Positions 1 through 9,469 of a stretch of 64,000 bases of DNA are shown piece by piece. The DNA is from Agriterribacter sp047600465. GTDB lineage: Bacteria; Bacteroidota; Bacteroidia; Chitinophagales; Chitinophagaceae. The stretch is taken from NCBI GenBank assembly GCA_047600465.1, contig JASGKU010000004.1:744001-808000 (forward strand), read 5' to 3'. The notes under the pieces were generated by a model. The model did not search any database and was not told the DNA's origin. It saw only the letters and a list, made by a program, of their open reading frames with translations. Each line of letters starts with the position of its first letter. Position 1 is the first letter of the stretch. Position numbers and translations under genes: made by a program.

Positions 1-208
1 AAAAATTACTGTTGGCAACTATATATTTATTTTTTTAAAAACTGTATTCCACATGGTTTAAAATGTTTTGAAGAAGCGGTTGCAATTTACGGGTGACGAA
101 CACATAATTATTGGCGTTTATACGTTGACGATAGATTACTTTAATCTTGCACAAACATATTGACAATAGCGTTTATACGTTAACGGTAGATAAATGTTCT
201 CTAACAAA
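1..208. other. intergenic region at window edge, no gene seen
   Basis: No plausible coding frame is visible. The stretch is AT-rich and contains one pair of imperfect direct repeats (annotated separately) and, at its right end, a terminator hairpin. Any gene to which it belongs on the left lies outside the window. Confidence 0.5.
114..192. repeat. pair of imperfect 23-bp direct repeats
   Basis: The motif GCGTTTATACGTTgACGaTA occurs at 114-136 and again, with a few changes, at 169-191, separated by 32 bases. Only two copies exist, so this is not a CRISPR array. The second copy contains the palindrome CGTTAACG. A tandem operator or a remnant of a small duplication are both possible; nothing in the sequence decides between them. 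Confidence 0.55.
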
Positions 209-242
209 AAAACCGGATGTTCAATTTTTGACATCCGGTTTT
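209..242 (-). terminator. rho-independent terminator
   Basis: A perfect 12-bp stem (AAAACCGGATGT with ACATCCGGTTTT) encloses a 10-base loop. T-rich and A-rich flanks allow it to work in both directions. It lies about 30 bases beyond the stop codon of the minus-strand gene at 274-867 and probably ends that operon. Confidence 0.8.
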
Positions 243-273
243 AATTAGATATAATTATAGCTATATGATTCTT

Positions 274-867
274 CTAAGTCGCCCAAGCTCTGTCTCCCTT
301 TTTATAAGGAATGCATCCTTCGTATTTCCCGGGTACTGCTACGTAGCGCAGTGCCTTCGTTGCACCGGGTTCAGAAGTAAAGTAACCCAGCAATGTGAGT
401 TCTTTCATCATCCGGAAATAATGATTGGGATCATCTTTCTTTTTGGAAGCCTGGTAATCTTTTGCCTCTTTATCAATATCCGTTAACAAAGCTTTGCGTT
501 GTGCAGGGTCGCTTTCCATAAATGATTTTCCATTTTTCTTCTTGCTCGCTTCGTTCAGCGTTTTCATGCCTTCTTTAAATATCTTCTGATCGTTGGCGGT
601 ATAGCAGTCGTTTACCATCACCGTCATAAAAGCTCCTACTTTGGCATCCTTCGCACCCGGTGTATCAGTAGCAGGAATAATAGTTTCTGCTATTTCATCC
701 AGGTAGGCTATATCATCCTGTGTAAAAGCTGAGCTGGTTGTCTCTGCCGGGGTATCTGTGGTTGTTTTTTTATCGGCGGGTTTACAGCCATCCAAAAAAA
801 CATTGCCGCCTACCACAGTGCCACCCAATATGAGTGCAACTCTTGACAAGGCATCGCGTCTGTTCAT
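274..867 (-). CDS. gluconate 2-dehydrogenase subunit 3 family protein (small subunit of a GMC dehydrogenase)
   Basis: This 197-residue protein matches the gluconate 2-dehydrogenase subunit 3 family, the small subunit that accompanies FAD-dependent GMC sugar dehydrogenases and carries them through the Tat pathway. The N-terminus has a twin arginine at residues 3-4 followed by a hydrophobic stretch and a Cys at 28 in a weak lipobox-like setting, so membrane anchoring is possible. A Thr/Glu-rich linker precedes the helical domain. It is the last gene of a minus-strand operon behind two GMC oxidoreductases, and a strong hairpin follows it. Export of the signal-less GMC partners by hitch-hiking is known for the family and is inferred here. 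Confidence 0.85.
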   Translation of the reverse strand: MNRRDALSRVALILGGTVVGGNVFLDGCKPADKKTTTDTPAETTSSAFTQDDIAYLDEIAETIIPATDTPGAKDAKVGAFMTVMVNDCYTANDQKIFKEGMKTLNEASKKKNGKSFMESDPAQRKALLTDIDKEAKDYQASKKKDDPNHYFRMMKELTLLGYFTSEPGATKALRYVAVPGKYEGCIPYKKGDRAWAT

Positions 868-976
868 ACTTGTTAGATTTAGTAATCAAAAATAGTTTTT
901 ATCATTATCAATTATTCTCCCATTCTCACATTTCTGTATTCCCTGCTTTCAAATTTTCAAATCACTTCTTTTACAG

Positions 977-2689
977 TTAAAGGTTTCCTTTCTTTAACTC
1001 ACTCACTGCATGATCCGCTGCTCTTGCAGTAAGTGCCATATACGTAATGGATGGATTTTGACAGGCAGATGATGCCATACAGGATCCATCAGTGATATAT
1101 ACATTCTTTACTTCGTGCATTTGGTTATTGCCATTGAGTACAGATGTTTTAGGATCGCGGCCCATTCTTGCCGTACCCATTTCATGAATACAAAAGCCCG
1201 GCGCCGGCATACCATCGTACGTATTTATATTTTTCACCCCGGCCTTTTCCAGCATTTCTGCAGCACTGTTCATCATATCTTTACGCATAGCCATTTCATT
1301 GGCCTTAAACTCGCAATCAATATCAAGTGTGGGTATGCCCCATTTGTCTTTTTTATCTTTATTAAGTGTTGCGCGATTGTCTTCATAAGGAAGATGTTCA
1401 CCCCATGAACCCATTCCCATTGTCCACGCAGTTGGTTCAAGCAGATTATTTTTTAAATCAGCGCCTATGCCATCAGCGCTCCATTGCCGCTCTCTGTCTG
1501 CCCCACCCTGGTAGCCGAAGCCACGAACATAATCAGAGCGTTTTGTTTGTTCATTGATGTTTCGGAAACGGGGTATATAAATTCCGTTAGGACGTCTGCC
1601 ATAAAAATATTTGTCTTCATACCCTTCAAAGGTTCCGCTGGCGCCAACTCCATAATGATGGTCCATTAAATTACGTCCTACCTGGTCACTGCTATTGCCC
1701 AGCCCATGAGGAAAAGCATCAGAAACTGATTGTAACAAAATAGAAGTAGTACCAAGCGTTGAAGCATTCAGGAAGATAATTTTTGCATAGTATTCTTCTG
1801 TCTTCATTGTTTCTGAATCGATGATGCGGATACCTGTCGCCTTTTTCTTATCCTTATCATATATTACTTCTGTAACAATTGAGAACGGACGCAGTGTAAG
1901 ATTGCCTGTTTTATTAGCCGCAGGAATGGTGGCTGCATTGCTGCTGAAATACCCACCAAACGGGCAACCTTCGTGGCATTTGTTCCTGTAATTACATGGT
2001 CCCCTGTCGCCTACTCTTTTTGTGTGATTGGCAACTCTACCAATGATCATGGTTCGCCCATCTGTAAAATTCGTTTTTATTCTTTCTGCCACTGTTTTTT
2101 CAACACAGTTCATTTCCATCGGCGGCAAAAATTTTCCATCGGGCAATTGTGGCAACCCTTCTCTTGAACCACTGATACCCACAAAAGGCTCTACATAATC
2201 ATACCATGGAGCTATATCCTTATAACGGATCGGCCAATCTACTCCATGGCCATCTTTTGCGTTGGCTTCAAAATCCAGATCGCTCCAGCGATAGCATTGA
2301 CGTCCCCACATGAGCGAGCGCCCGCCTACGTGATAGCCTCTTATCCAATCAAACGGTTTTTTCTGGTTGTATGGATGATCTACATCACTTACAAAAAAAT
2401 GTTTTGATACTTCATTGTATGCATAACACTTGCTTTGTATAGGGCTATCTGTACGATTTTGTTGTGTAACATTATTATGATGCTTCAGTTCCCACGGATT
2501 AAGATTTGTATCGGTATAATCCTTTATGTGTTCTACATTTCTTCCTCTTTCAAGCAACAGGGTTTTTAACCCTTTTTCACATAATTCTTTTGCAGCCCAT
2601 CCTCCACTTATGCCAGATCCTACTACAATGGCATCGTATGTATTTTGAGCTACTGCTTTGTTATTGATATTGGTACTATCTCCAGGCAT
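977..2689 (-). CDS. GMC family oxidoreductase (FAD-dependent sugar dehydrogenase, catalytic subunit)
   Basis: A 570-residue flavoprotein. The FAD-binding Rossmann motif VGSGISGG lies at about residues 23-30, and the C-terminal GMC domain carries the HEMGTARMG and QNPS segments expected around the active site. Cysteines 232, 238 and 242 form C-x5-C-x3-C, the pattern that binds a 3Fe-4S cluster in bacterial FAD glucose dehydrogenases, so electrons probably leave through this cluster to a cytochrome. No signal peptide is present, which fits export with the Tat-type small subunit encoded just downstream. It lies 28 bases downstream of a paralogous GMC gene. Likely substrate is a sugar or glycoside; the exact one cannot be read. 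Confidence 0.88.
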   Translation of the reverse strand: MPGDSTNINNKAVAQNTYDAIVVGSGISGGWAAKELCEKGLKTLLLERGRNVEHIKDYTDTNLNPWELKHHNNVTQQNRTDSPIQSKCYAYNEVSKHFFVSDVDHPYNQKKPFDWIRGYHVGGRSLMWGRQCYRWSDLDFEANAKDGHGVDWPIRYKDIAPWYDYVEPFVGISGSREGLPQLPDGKFLPPMEMNCVEKTVAERIKTNFTDGRTMIIGRVANHTKRVGDRGPCNYRNKCHEGCPFGGYFSSNAATIPAANKTGNLTLRPFSIVTEVIYDKDKKKATGIRIIDSETMKTEEYYAKIIFLNASTLGTTSILLQSVSDAFPHGLGNSSDQVGRNLMDHHYGVGASGTFEGYEDKYFYGRRPNGIYIPRFRNINEQTKRSDYVRGFGYQGGADRERQWSADGIGADLKNNLLEPTAWTMGMGSWGEHLPYEDNRATLNKDKKDKWGIPTLDIDCEFKANEMAMRKDMMNSAAEMLEKAGVKNINTYDGMPAPGFCIHEMGTARMGRDPKTSVLNGNNQMHEVKNVYITDGSCMASSACQNPSITYMALTARAADHAVSELKKGNL

Positions 2690-2717
2690 TATGAATAATT
2701 ACGAATCTGCTATTTGA

Positions 2718-4403
2718 TTATATATTTTTTTTCTTTAGTTCGCTCACTGCATGATCAGCAGCTCTTGCTGTCATTGCCATATAAGTGAGTGATGGATTAA
2801 CACACGCTCCGGATGTCATAAACGAACCGTCTGTAATAAATACGTTCTGTGCATCCCACACCTGGTTCCATTTATTCAGTACAGAAGTTTTAGGATCAGC
2901 TCCCATACGCGCAGTGCCCATTTCGTGTATGCCTCTTCCTATAGTACCATCCCCCTCGCGTCCTTTCGGATCTTTTATGCCTGCGGCTGCCAGCATTTCT
3001 ACTGCATCATTCAGCATATCCTTGCGCATCTTTCTTTCATTCTCTTTCCATTCTGCATCTATTGCTAATACATTCAAACCCCATTTATCTTTCTTTGTTT
3101 TATCGAGCGTTACAACATTATCGTGGTAAGGCAATATTTCTCCAAAGCCGCCTATATTCATTGTCCATGCTCCTGGCTCTGATAACGTTTGTTTCAGATC
3201 AATACCTATCGCTACATCTTCTGCAGACCTGCTGTAACCGCCACGACTCGCGCCACCCTGGTAACCAAATCCCCTCAGGTAATCTCTCTTATCACCATTC
3301 ACATTCCGGTAGCGTGGTATATATACGCCGTTTGCTCTTCTTCCTGAATAGTATCTGTCTTCATACCCATCCACAATACCAGATGCACCCACACCTAAAT
3401 GGTGATCCATCAGGTTGTGTCCTAACTCACCACTGCTGCTGCCTAATCCTCCCGGCCATATATCAGTAGCGGAATTCAGCAAGATCCAGGTGGTATTAAG
3501 TGTTGAGGCATTCAGGAAAATAATCTTGGCCTTATACTCAACTGTTTTATTGGTTTCGGCATCCAATACTTCTACACCTGTTGCCTTTTTGGTATCCTTA
3601 TCGTATAAAACTTTAGTAACAATAGACCATGGGCGAACCGTAAGGTTACCTGTTTTCATCGCTGCAGGTAAAGTAGATGATTGTGTACTGAAGTAAGCGC
3701 CGAAAGGACAACCCAACCAACACTTGTTTCGATACTGGCAATTGGACCTACCCTGATCAATAAACGGTACGGTAATATTAGCCGTTCGCCCAATCATAGG
3801 ATGACGGGCTCCTTTATATTTTTCTTTTATCCTAGCAACTACATCTTTCTCCACGCAATTCAATTCCATTGGTGGCAAAAATTGTCCATCGGGCAATTGA
3901 TGTAATCCTTCTTTAGAACCACTGATGCCCGCAAAACGTTCTGCGTGATCATACCAGGGTGCAATGTCTTTATAACGGATGGGCCAATCAACGGCAATAC
4001 CATCTTTGGCATTGGCTTCAAAATCAAGATCACTAAAGCGATAGCTCTGTCTTCCCCACATAAGCGAACGTCCGCCTACATGATAGCCGCGGAACCAGTC
4101 GAATCTTTTTATTTCTGTATAAGGACTTTCTTTTTCGTCTACCCAATAATCAAGATTGGTTTCGTTCAACGGGTAGTCTCTTTTCAACACAGGATAATCC
4201 TCAACCATTTTTTGTGTTCTGCCGCCGCGGTGCGGAAATTCCCATGGATTTTTATTGGCATTTACATAATCTTTTACGTGTTCAATATTGCGACCACGTT
4301 CAAGCATTATTACTTTCAACCCTTTTTCTGTTAGCTCTTTTGCGGCCCAACCGCCACTAACTCCGGAACCAACTACAATGGCATCGTAAACGTTATCAGG
4401 CAT
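2718..4403 (-). CDS. GMC family oxidoreductase (FAD-dependent sugar dehydrogenase), second paralogue
   Basis: A 561-residue protein starting at the ATG of MPDNVYDAIVVGSG. An upstream TTG in frame would add 11 residues that the family lacks, so it was not chosen. It has the same domain order as the neighbouring GMC protein: FAD-binding GSGVSGG at about 12-18, cysteines 222, 228 and 232 as C-x5-C-x3-C for an iron-sulfur cluster, and a C-terminal HEMGTARMG segment followed by NPSLTYMAMTARAADH. The two paralogues are clearly similar along their length but diverged, suggesting different substrates. Both sit between a TIM-barrel gene and the small subunit on one transcript. Confidence 0.88.
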   Translation of the reverse strand: MPDNVYDAIVVGSGVSGGWAAKELTEKGLKVIMLERGRNIEHVKDYVNANKNPWEFPHRGGRTQKMVEDYPVLKRDYPLNETNLDYWVDEKESPYTEIKRFDWFRGYHVGGRSLMWGRQSYRFSDLDFEANAKDGIAVDWPIRYKDIAPWYDHAERFAGISGSKEGLHQLPDGQFLPPMELNCVEKDVVARIKEKYKGARHPMIGRTANITVPFIDQGRSNCQYRNKCWLGCPFGAYFSTQSSTLPAAMKTGNLTVRPWSIVTKVLYDKDTKKATGVEVLDAETNKTVEYKAKIIFLNASTLNTTWILLNSATDIWPGGLGSSSGELGHNLMDHHLGVGASGIVDGYEDRYYSGRRANGVYIPRYRNVNGDKRDYLRGFGYQGGASRGGYSRSAEDVAIGIDLKQTLSEPGAWTMNIGGFGEILPYHDNVVTLDKTKKDKWGLNVLAIDAEWKENERKMRKDMLNDAVEMLAAAGIKDPKGREGDGTIGRGIHEMGTARMGADPKTSVLNKWNQVWDAQNVFITDGSFMTSGACVNPSLTYMAMTARAADHAVSELKKKNI

Positions 4404-4500
4404 AGTATATAATTTATCAATGAATGATACAAGCAATCAACAAGGGGTGGGCGTTGGTATTATTTTTGAAGATACTATTTTATATTGCCAGCAATTATAA

Positions 4501-5406
4501 TTATACATCGCAAATCTTAACACCACTCTGTAAAGAAGCCAGTTGGCCTTTTGCATCTTTAGGTGTTGGTATAAATTCCTGTGCTACATATCCCTTAAAA
4601 CCAAGATCAACAATGGCTTTCATAATGGCTGGGTAATACAGTTCCTGGGTTTCATCAATTTCTCTTCTGCCCGGTACGCCGCCTGTATGATAGTGGGATA
4701 TATATTGAAAGTTGTCTTTGATGGTTCTTATTACATCACCTTCATCTATCTGCATGTGATAAATATCATACAGCAGTTTAAAGTTTTCAGAACCGAGTCT
4801 TTTGGCTAATGTAACACCCCATTCTGTTCTGTCGCACTGGTAATCTTTATGATCTACCTTGCTATTCAGCAATTCCATCACCAATGTTACTTTATGTTTT
4901 TCCGCTACGCCTATTACCTGCTTTAATCCATCTACACAATTCTTCCATCCCGTTTCATTATCAAGATCCCTACGGCTTCCACTAAAACAAATCAGTTGCT
5001 TATAGCCGGCTTTTGCTACCAGCGGAATCATTTCAGTATAATTCTTAACAAGCTGCGGGTGAAATTCGGAATGGTTAAATCCATCTGTAAGATTAATTTC
5101 AGCGCCGTTGCACATAGATGAATACAAGCCGTATTTCTGTAGTGTAGGCCAATCTTTCGGACCAACCAGGTCTATAGCACTTAATCCCATTTGTTTTGCT
5201 GCAGCGCAAAATTCTTCCAGTGGTATACCGCCATAACACCAGCGGCATACGGAGTGATTGATATTTCCTTTCATTGTATATTGACTTTCTTCCTTTTGTT
5301 TGGAAGATATTGAGCCTGCAATAGCGGGAGCTGAACCAAGAGACAGAGAACCGAGCACAATATTTTTTATGGCACGCCTGCGCGGGTTAGATGATGAAGT
5401 GGACAT
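4501..5406 (-). CDS. TIM-barrel sugar isomerase/epimerase-like protein (hydroxypyruvate isomerase family), Tat-type leader
   Basis: A 301-residue protein of the xylose-isomerase-like TIM-barrel superfamily. A run of three arginines at 9-11 followed by a hydrophobic alanine/glycine-rich segment looks like a Tat leader, so it is probably periplasmic. The mature part shows the metal-binding pattern of this superfamily: Glu in VMELLNS, Asp in LYDIYHMQ, His in ISHYHTGG and Glu in VAQEFIP. It is the first gene of the minus-strand operon that continues with two GMC dehydrogenases. Proteins of this fold act in 3-keto-glycoside pathways as isomerases or lyases. That role is inferred from context; hydroxypyruvate isomerase activity is the nominal family name. 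Confidence 0.75.
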   Translation of the reverse strand: MSTSSSNPRRRAIKNIVLGSLSLGSAPAIAGSISSKQKEESQYTMKGNINHSVCRWCYGGIPLEEFCAAAKQMGLSAIDLVGPKDWPTLQKYGLYSSMCNGAEINLTDGFNHSEFHPQLVKNYTEMIPLVAKAGYKQLICFSGSRRDLDNETGWKNCVDGLKQVIGVAEKHKVTLVMELLNSKVDHKDYQCDRTEWGVTLAKRLGSENFKLLYDIYHMQIDEGDVIRTIKDNFQYISHYHTGGVPGRREIDETQELYYPAIMKAIVDLGFKGYVAQEFIPTPKDAKGQLASLQSGVKICDV

Positions 5407-5714
5407 AAAATCGTTTAATGACGGTTAAGGTAGGAAATGTTTTATAAATAAAAACTTTTTAATTGTTAAGGAGACATTTTTTGAATGAGGTATTTGGCGA
5501 AAGGTGAATGGTGAGAGGTGAGAGGTGAGAAGAGAAACGTGAATCCTTCAATCTGAAACTTGTAACCTGCCAACACTGCCTTCTTACTTCTGCCTCCGGC
5601 CTTTTCTCTATAACCTGCGACCTGTTGTTCAACAAAAAACAACTTGGCAGTAAACGTAAATGTTTTATTTTTAAACCCGCTTCTGATTTTTTAATTACGT
5701 TAATCAAATTTTTC
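5407..5714. other. divergent intergenic region (308 bases)
   Basis: This gap separates the minus-strand GMC operon from the plus-strand Gfo/Idh/MocA gene. Most of it is an array of degenerate heptamers (annotated separately at 5496-5622). The remaining sequence is AT-rich and should hold both promoters, but no clear TAnnTTTG element was identified. An apparent plus-strand extension of the downstream gene to 5625 reads through part of the repeat and was not accepted. Confidence 0.5.
5496..5622. repeat. degenerate heptamer array, two arms
   Basis: The left arm (5496-5544) is seven contiguous 7-base units close to GGTGAGA, three of them exact. The right arm (5553-5622) is ten contiguous 7-base units that mostly end in CC or AC, the reverse-complement sense. 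The two arms could fold as an imperfect hairpin. Similar arrays occur at seven other intergenic places in this window. The sequence directly shows the 7-base register; function is unknown. Confidence 0.75.
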
Positions 5715-6872
5715 ATGAACAGAAAATTAAGAATGGGCATGATCGGTGGAGGTAAAGATGCTTTCATCGGTGCCGTTCACCGCATTGCCGCCAATATGGA
5801 CGGGCTTATTGAATTATCCTGTGGTGCTTTAAGTATCAGACCTGATATAGCCCAGGATTCAGGAAAATCTTTATTTCTTCCGGAAGACAGGATATACCTG
5901 AATTACGAAGAAATGCTGGAGAATGAAAGTAAGATGCCTGCAGATAAGCGCATAGATTTTGTTACGATTGTAACACCCAACTTTGCGCATTTTGCGCCAG
6001 CTATGGCTGCTTTGGAAAAAGGTTTTCATGTGGTAATTGAAAAGCCTATGACATTTACTTTGGATGAAGCAAAACAATTGCAGAAAAAGGTAGAAGAAAC
6101 CGGTTTGCTGTTGTGCCTTACACATACTTACTCGGGATATCCTATGGTAAAGCAGGCAAAACAAATGGTTAAAGAAGGTGTGATTGGAAAGGTTAGAAAG
6201 ATAATGGTAGAATACCCACAAGGATGGTTAAGCAAACTCACCGAAAGAGAAGGCAATGCACAAGCCGCATGGAGAACAGATCCTAAAAAATCCGGCAAGA
6301 GTGGTTGCATGGGAGATATTGGTACGCATGCCGCTCACCTGGCAGAATATATATCTGGCTTACAGATCACCAAAATGTGCGCCGACCTTAATATAATGGT
6401 AGAAGGCCGCCCACTGGATGATGATGGCAATGTGTTATTAAAATTTGATAACGGCGCTGCAGGTGTATTATCTGCATCGCAGGTTGCAGCCGGCGAAGAG
6501 AATAATTTAAACATAAGACTATATGGAGAAAAGGCGGGACTGGAATGGAGACAGCAGGAACCAAACACGCTGTTGGTAAAATGGTTGGATCAACCTGCGC
6601 AGGTATACCGTACCGGTGGCGGGTATTTAGGAAATTTTGCAAAGCATAATACCCGTGTTCCGGGTGGCCATCCGGAAGGATACCTGGAAGCTTTTGGAAA
6701 CATATACCGCAATTTCGCATTGAGCTTATCAGCTAAAATTGATGGCGAAAAACCTTCTGCGGAAATATTAGATTTTCCCACTGCAGCCGAAGGCGTAAGA
6801 GGCATGGCATTTATTGACAATGTAGTGAAAAGCAGCGCCAGCACTGAAAAGTGGACTGATCACACGATATAA
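5715..6872 (+). CDS. Gfo/Idh/MocA family oxidoreductase
   Basis: A 385-residue NAD(P)-dependent sugar dehydrogenase. The N-terminal Rossmann domain shows MGMIGGGKDAFIG at about 7-19, and the EKP motif typical of the family follows in VVIEKPM. The ATG at 5715 (MNRKLRMGMIGGG) was chosen because the upstream extension comes from repeat sequence and would move the Rossmann motif away from the N-terminus. No signal peptide is seen, so it is likely cytoplasmic. It leads a plus-strand group with a TIM-barrel protein, cytochrome c and a DUF1080 hydrolase, and probably reduces or oxidises a keto-sugar intermediate. Substrate is unknown. Confidence 0.88.
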   Translation: MNRKLRMGMIGGGKDAFIGAVHRIAANMDGLIELSCGALSIRPDIAQDSGKSLFLPEDRIYLNYEEMLENESKMPADKRIDFVTIVTPNFAHFAPAMAALEKGFHVVIEKPMTFTLDEAKQLQKKVEETGLLLCLTHTYSGYPMVKQAKQMVKEGVIGKVRKIMVEYPQGWLSKLTEREGNAQAAWRTDPKKSGKSGCMGDIGTHAAHLAEYISGLQITKMCADLNIMVEGRPLDDDGNVLLKFDNGAAGVLSASQVAAGEENNLNIRLYGEKAGLEWRQQEPNTLLVKWLDQPAQVYRTGGGYLGNFAKHNTRVPGGHPEGYLEAFGNIYRNFALSLSAKIDGEKPSAEILDFPTAAEGVRGMAFIDNVVKSSASTEKWTDHTI

Positions 6873-6873
6873 A

Positions 6874-6947
6874 GGTATAGGGCATGGGGTGTAAGGTATA
6901 GGGTAGAAAGCATTTCACCTTACGCCTTTCACCCTTCACCTTTTACC
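6874..6947. repeat. degenerate heptamer hairpin
   Basis: Five contiguous heptamers close to GGTATAG (6874-6908), a 4-base spacer, then five contiguous heptamers close to TTTCACC (6913-6947), the complementary sense. The array begins one base after the stop codon of the preceding gene. It can fold into a long imperfect stem and might act as a transcript-stabilising or attenuating element between the two genes. Function is inference. Confidence 0.8.
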
Positions 6948-6978
6948 TCATTTATAAACAAATTTTAATTCTATTATT

Positions 6979-8033
6979 ATGACAAATATCCAGGGTCCTG
7001 GTATTTTTCTGGCCAGTTTTTAGGAGACAAAGCGCCATTCAACAATTTAAAATCGATCTGCGAGTGGGCGGCAGGGTTAGGTTATGTAGGTGTACAGCTT
7101 CCTACATGGGCTGGCAACATTATAGATATTGACAAGGCTGCTGAAAGCAAAACATATGCAGACGAAATAAAAGGAATTGTAAACGAAGCAGGATTACAAA
7201 TTACCGAGCTTGCTTCACATATTATCGGTCAATTGGTTGCTGTGCATCCGGCATATGATGCGCTGTTTGATGGTTTTGCACCGGCAGCATATCATAACAA
7301 TCCCAAAGCACGTACAGAATGGGCTGTGCAACATTTGAAAAATGTTGCTAAAGCTTCTAAAAATCTTGGCTTAAATGCAAGCGCCACATTCAGCGGTTCT
7401 TTGCTTTGGCATACCGTATACCCATGGCCGCAGCGACCCGCAGGTTTAGTGGAAACCGGTTTTACAGAATTGGCAAAAAGATGGACACCTATCTTAAATG
7501 CATATGATGAACAGGGAATAGATCTTTGTTACGAGATACATCCGGGTGAAGACCTGCATGATGGCATTACCTATGAAATGTTTCTTGAAAAAGTAAACAA
7601 TCACCCAAGAGCATGTTTGCTGTTTGATCCAAGTCATTTTGTACTGCAATGTCTCAACTATCTTGATTATATAGATTATTACCACGAACGGATCCGCATG
7701 TTTCATGTTAAGGATGCGGAATTTAATCCTACCGGCAAGCAAGGTGTATACGGTGGTTACCAGGGGTGGGTAGAGCGTGCCGGGCGTTTCCGTTCTTTGG
7801 GTGATGGACAGGTTGATTTTAAATCCATTTTCAGTAAACTGGCAGCATATAATTATAAAGGATGGGCGGTACTTGAATGGGAATGCGCTATTAAACATCC
7901 GGAAGCCGGTGCGGCAGAAGGCGCTCCATTTATTAAAGATCATATCATCCGTGTAACCGAACGAGCATTTGATGATTTTGCGGGAACAGGAAGCGACGAA
8001 AAATTTAATCGCAAGGTTTTAGGCTTGGAGTAG
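6979..8033 (+). CDS. sugar phosphate isomerase/epimerase-like TIM-barrel protein, frameshifted at codon 15
   Basis: The reading frame from the ATG at 6979 runs for 14 codons and hits TAG at 7021, inside a run of five T at 7017-7021. Adding one T gives an uninterrupted protein of about 350 residues continuing LGDKAPFNNLKSICEW and joining the long open frame that ends at 8033. Metal-binding residues of the xylose-isomerase-like superfamily are present: Glu in LCYEIHPGED, Asp/His in FDPSHF, MFHVKDAEF and Glu in LEWEC. All other parts look intact, so a sequencing error, a very recent mutation or slippage at the T run are all possible. It probably converts the product of the neighbouring oxidoreductase. 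If the shift is real, translation could restart only well inside the barrel. Confidence 0.75.
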
Positions 8034-8099
8034 TTTTTCTTCGGATATTTATGCCCTCTTTTTGACAATAATATGACAATTAAAATTAACAAGTTCGGC

Positions 8100-8525
8100 A
8101 TGAAAAAATTTACAGCAGTACTTCTAGTGGTAGCTTTTTGCTATGGATGCGGCAGCGAAACGGTAGAAAAAAAACCAATTTTTTTGAGTGTTAACCCACA
8201 GATTGGCGCAGCAACTTCAACAACAATCGATACCAGTAGTGCTGCCGGAGATAGCAAACCTGTTGCAGCGGCACCTGCTAAAGATGGAAAAGTATTATTG
8301 GAAGGAGCTGATTGCCGGGCTTGTCACCAGGATAAAACAAAATTGGTTGGACCTGCTTATGCTGATGTAGCAAAAAAATACAAAGAAGCAGATATTCCAA
8401 AGCTGGCTAAAAAAGTAATTGATGGCGGAACGGGTGTTTGGGGCCAGATTCCAATGGCGCCTCATCCTAATTTGTCAACCGAAGATGTGGAAGCAATGGT
8501 TAAATATATTCTCACTATAAAATAA
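8100..8525 (+). CDS. c-type cytochrome, lipoprotein
   Basis: A 141-residue secreted cytochrome. The signal peptide MKKFTAVLLVVAFCYGCGSE ends at a Cys in a lipobox-like position (Cys17), so the protein is probably lipid-anchored. A flexible Ala/Ser/Thr-rich linker follows, then one haem-binding site CRACH (Cys72, Cys75, His76) and a likely axial Met119 in QIPMAPHP. The ATG at 8100 gives the best signal peptide; an ATG at 8073 would add nine residues. It sits between a TIM-barrel gene and a DUF1080 gene. GMC dehydrogenases with 3Fe-4S clusters pass electrons to a cytochrome, so this may be the acceptor for the GMC proteins at 1-4.4 kb (inference). Confidence 0.88.
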   Translation: MKKFTAVLLVVAFCYGCGSETVEKKPIFLSVNPQIGAATSTTIDTSSAAGDSKPVAAAPAKDGKVLLEGADCRACHQDKTKLVGPAYADVAKKYKEADIPKLAKKVIDGGTGVWGQIPMAPHPNLSTEDVEAMVKYILTIK

Positions 8526-8532
8526 TTGAACA

Positions 8533-9255
8533 ATGAAAATTAGCAAAACGATTGTATCAGGAAGTTTGCTGTTATTGAGTGCGGCTATACTAAATAGTGC
8601 ACAGGCACAAAACAATACACTTTCTGCTTCCGAAAAAACTGCGGGCTGGCAATTGCTGTTTGATGGCACTTCTGTTACAGGCTGGCATTCTTATAATAAA
8701 CCGGCGCTGGGAAGTGCATGGGAAGCTAAAGATGGCAATCTCCATTTAACAAAACACGAAAGCGGAGATAATGGTGGCGATGCGGTAACTGCCGGGGAAT
8801 ATGGTGACTTTGATTTGAAACTGGACTGGAAAATTTCACCTAACGGCAATAGCGGCGTACTGTTCCTGGTAAAAGAAGACAAACAACATGAATGGTCTTA
8901 TTATACAGGTCCGGAAATGCAGGTGCTGGATAATAATGGACATCCTGATGCAAAGATCATTAAACACCGTGCAGGAGATTTATACGATCTTATTACCAGC
9001 AAGCCTGAAAATGTAAAGCCGGCAGGACAATGGAATAGCATTGAAATAAAAGTACAAAAAGGCAAACTTGAATTCTGGCAGAATGGTGTAAAAGTAGTTT
9101 CCACTACCCTTTGGGATGATAGCTGGAAAAAATTAATAGCAGGCAGTAAGTTTAAGAACATGCCTGATTTCGGAACATTCAAAAGCGGTCACATAGTGTT
9201 GCAGGATCATGGCAATGAAGTGTGGTACAGGAATATTAAGATCAGAAAATTGTAG
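8533..9255 (+). CDS. DUF1080 / 3-keto-disaccharide hydrolase domain protein
   Basis: A 240-residue secreted protein with a signal peptide ending near AQAQ (about residue 25). The rest is a single concanavalin-like jelly-roll domain of the DUF1080 (3-keto-disaccharide hydrolase) family, recognised from segments such as GWQLLFDGTSVTGWHSY, NSGVLFLV, GPEMQVLDN and the terminal GHIVLQDHGNEVWYRNIKIR. Members hydrolyse glycosides that have been oxidised at C3. It follows the cytochrome gene by 7 bases and is closed by a hairpin terminator, so it ends the plus-strand transcript. The neighbourhood of GMC dehydrogenases supports a 3-keto-glycoside role. Confidence 0.85.
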   Translation: MKISKTIVSGSLLLLSAAILNSAQAQNNTLSASEKTAGWQLLFDGTSVTGWHSYNKPALGSAWEAKDGNLHLTKHESGDNGGDAVTAGEYGDFDLKLDWKISPNGNSGVLFLVKEDKQHEWSYYTGPEMQVLDNNGHPDAKIIKHRAGDLYDLITSKPENVKPAGQWNSIEIKVQKGKLEFWQNGVKVVSTTLWDDSWKKLIAGSKFKNMPDFGTFKSGHIVLQDHGNEVWYRNIKIRKL

Positions 9256-9282
9256 AATAAAAAATACTTTTTTGCAAAGAAG

Positions 9283-9309
9283 ACCGGTCATTGATTGACC
9301 GGTTTTTTT
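9283..9309 (+). terminator. rho-independent terminator
   Basis: An 8-bp stem (ACCGGTCA with TGACCGGT) around a 5-base loop is followed by seven T. It lies about 30 bases after the DUF1080 stop codon and ends the plus-strand sugar operon. Confidence 0.85.
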
Positions 9310-9469
9310 ATGTCTTTAACAACATTTGCAGAAATCAATAAACAGCTTTTCACAAACAGGTATAATCAGCAGAATTTCCCAATCTTTTTTGCTGTATAGT
9401 TGTTTTCAATTAGCGCAGCAAGTCGGGTATCTGTAGGTTTGATTATTCTAAACCTATAAACTTTCTGCA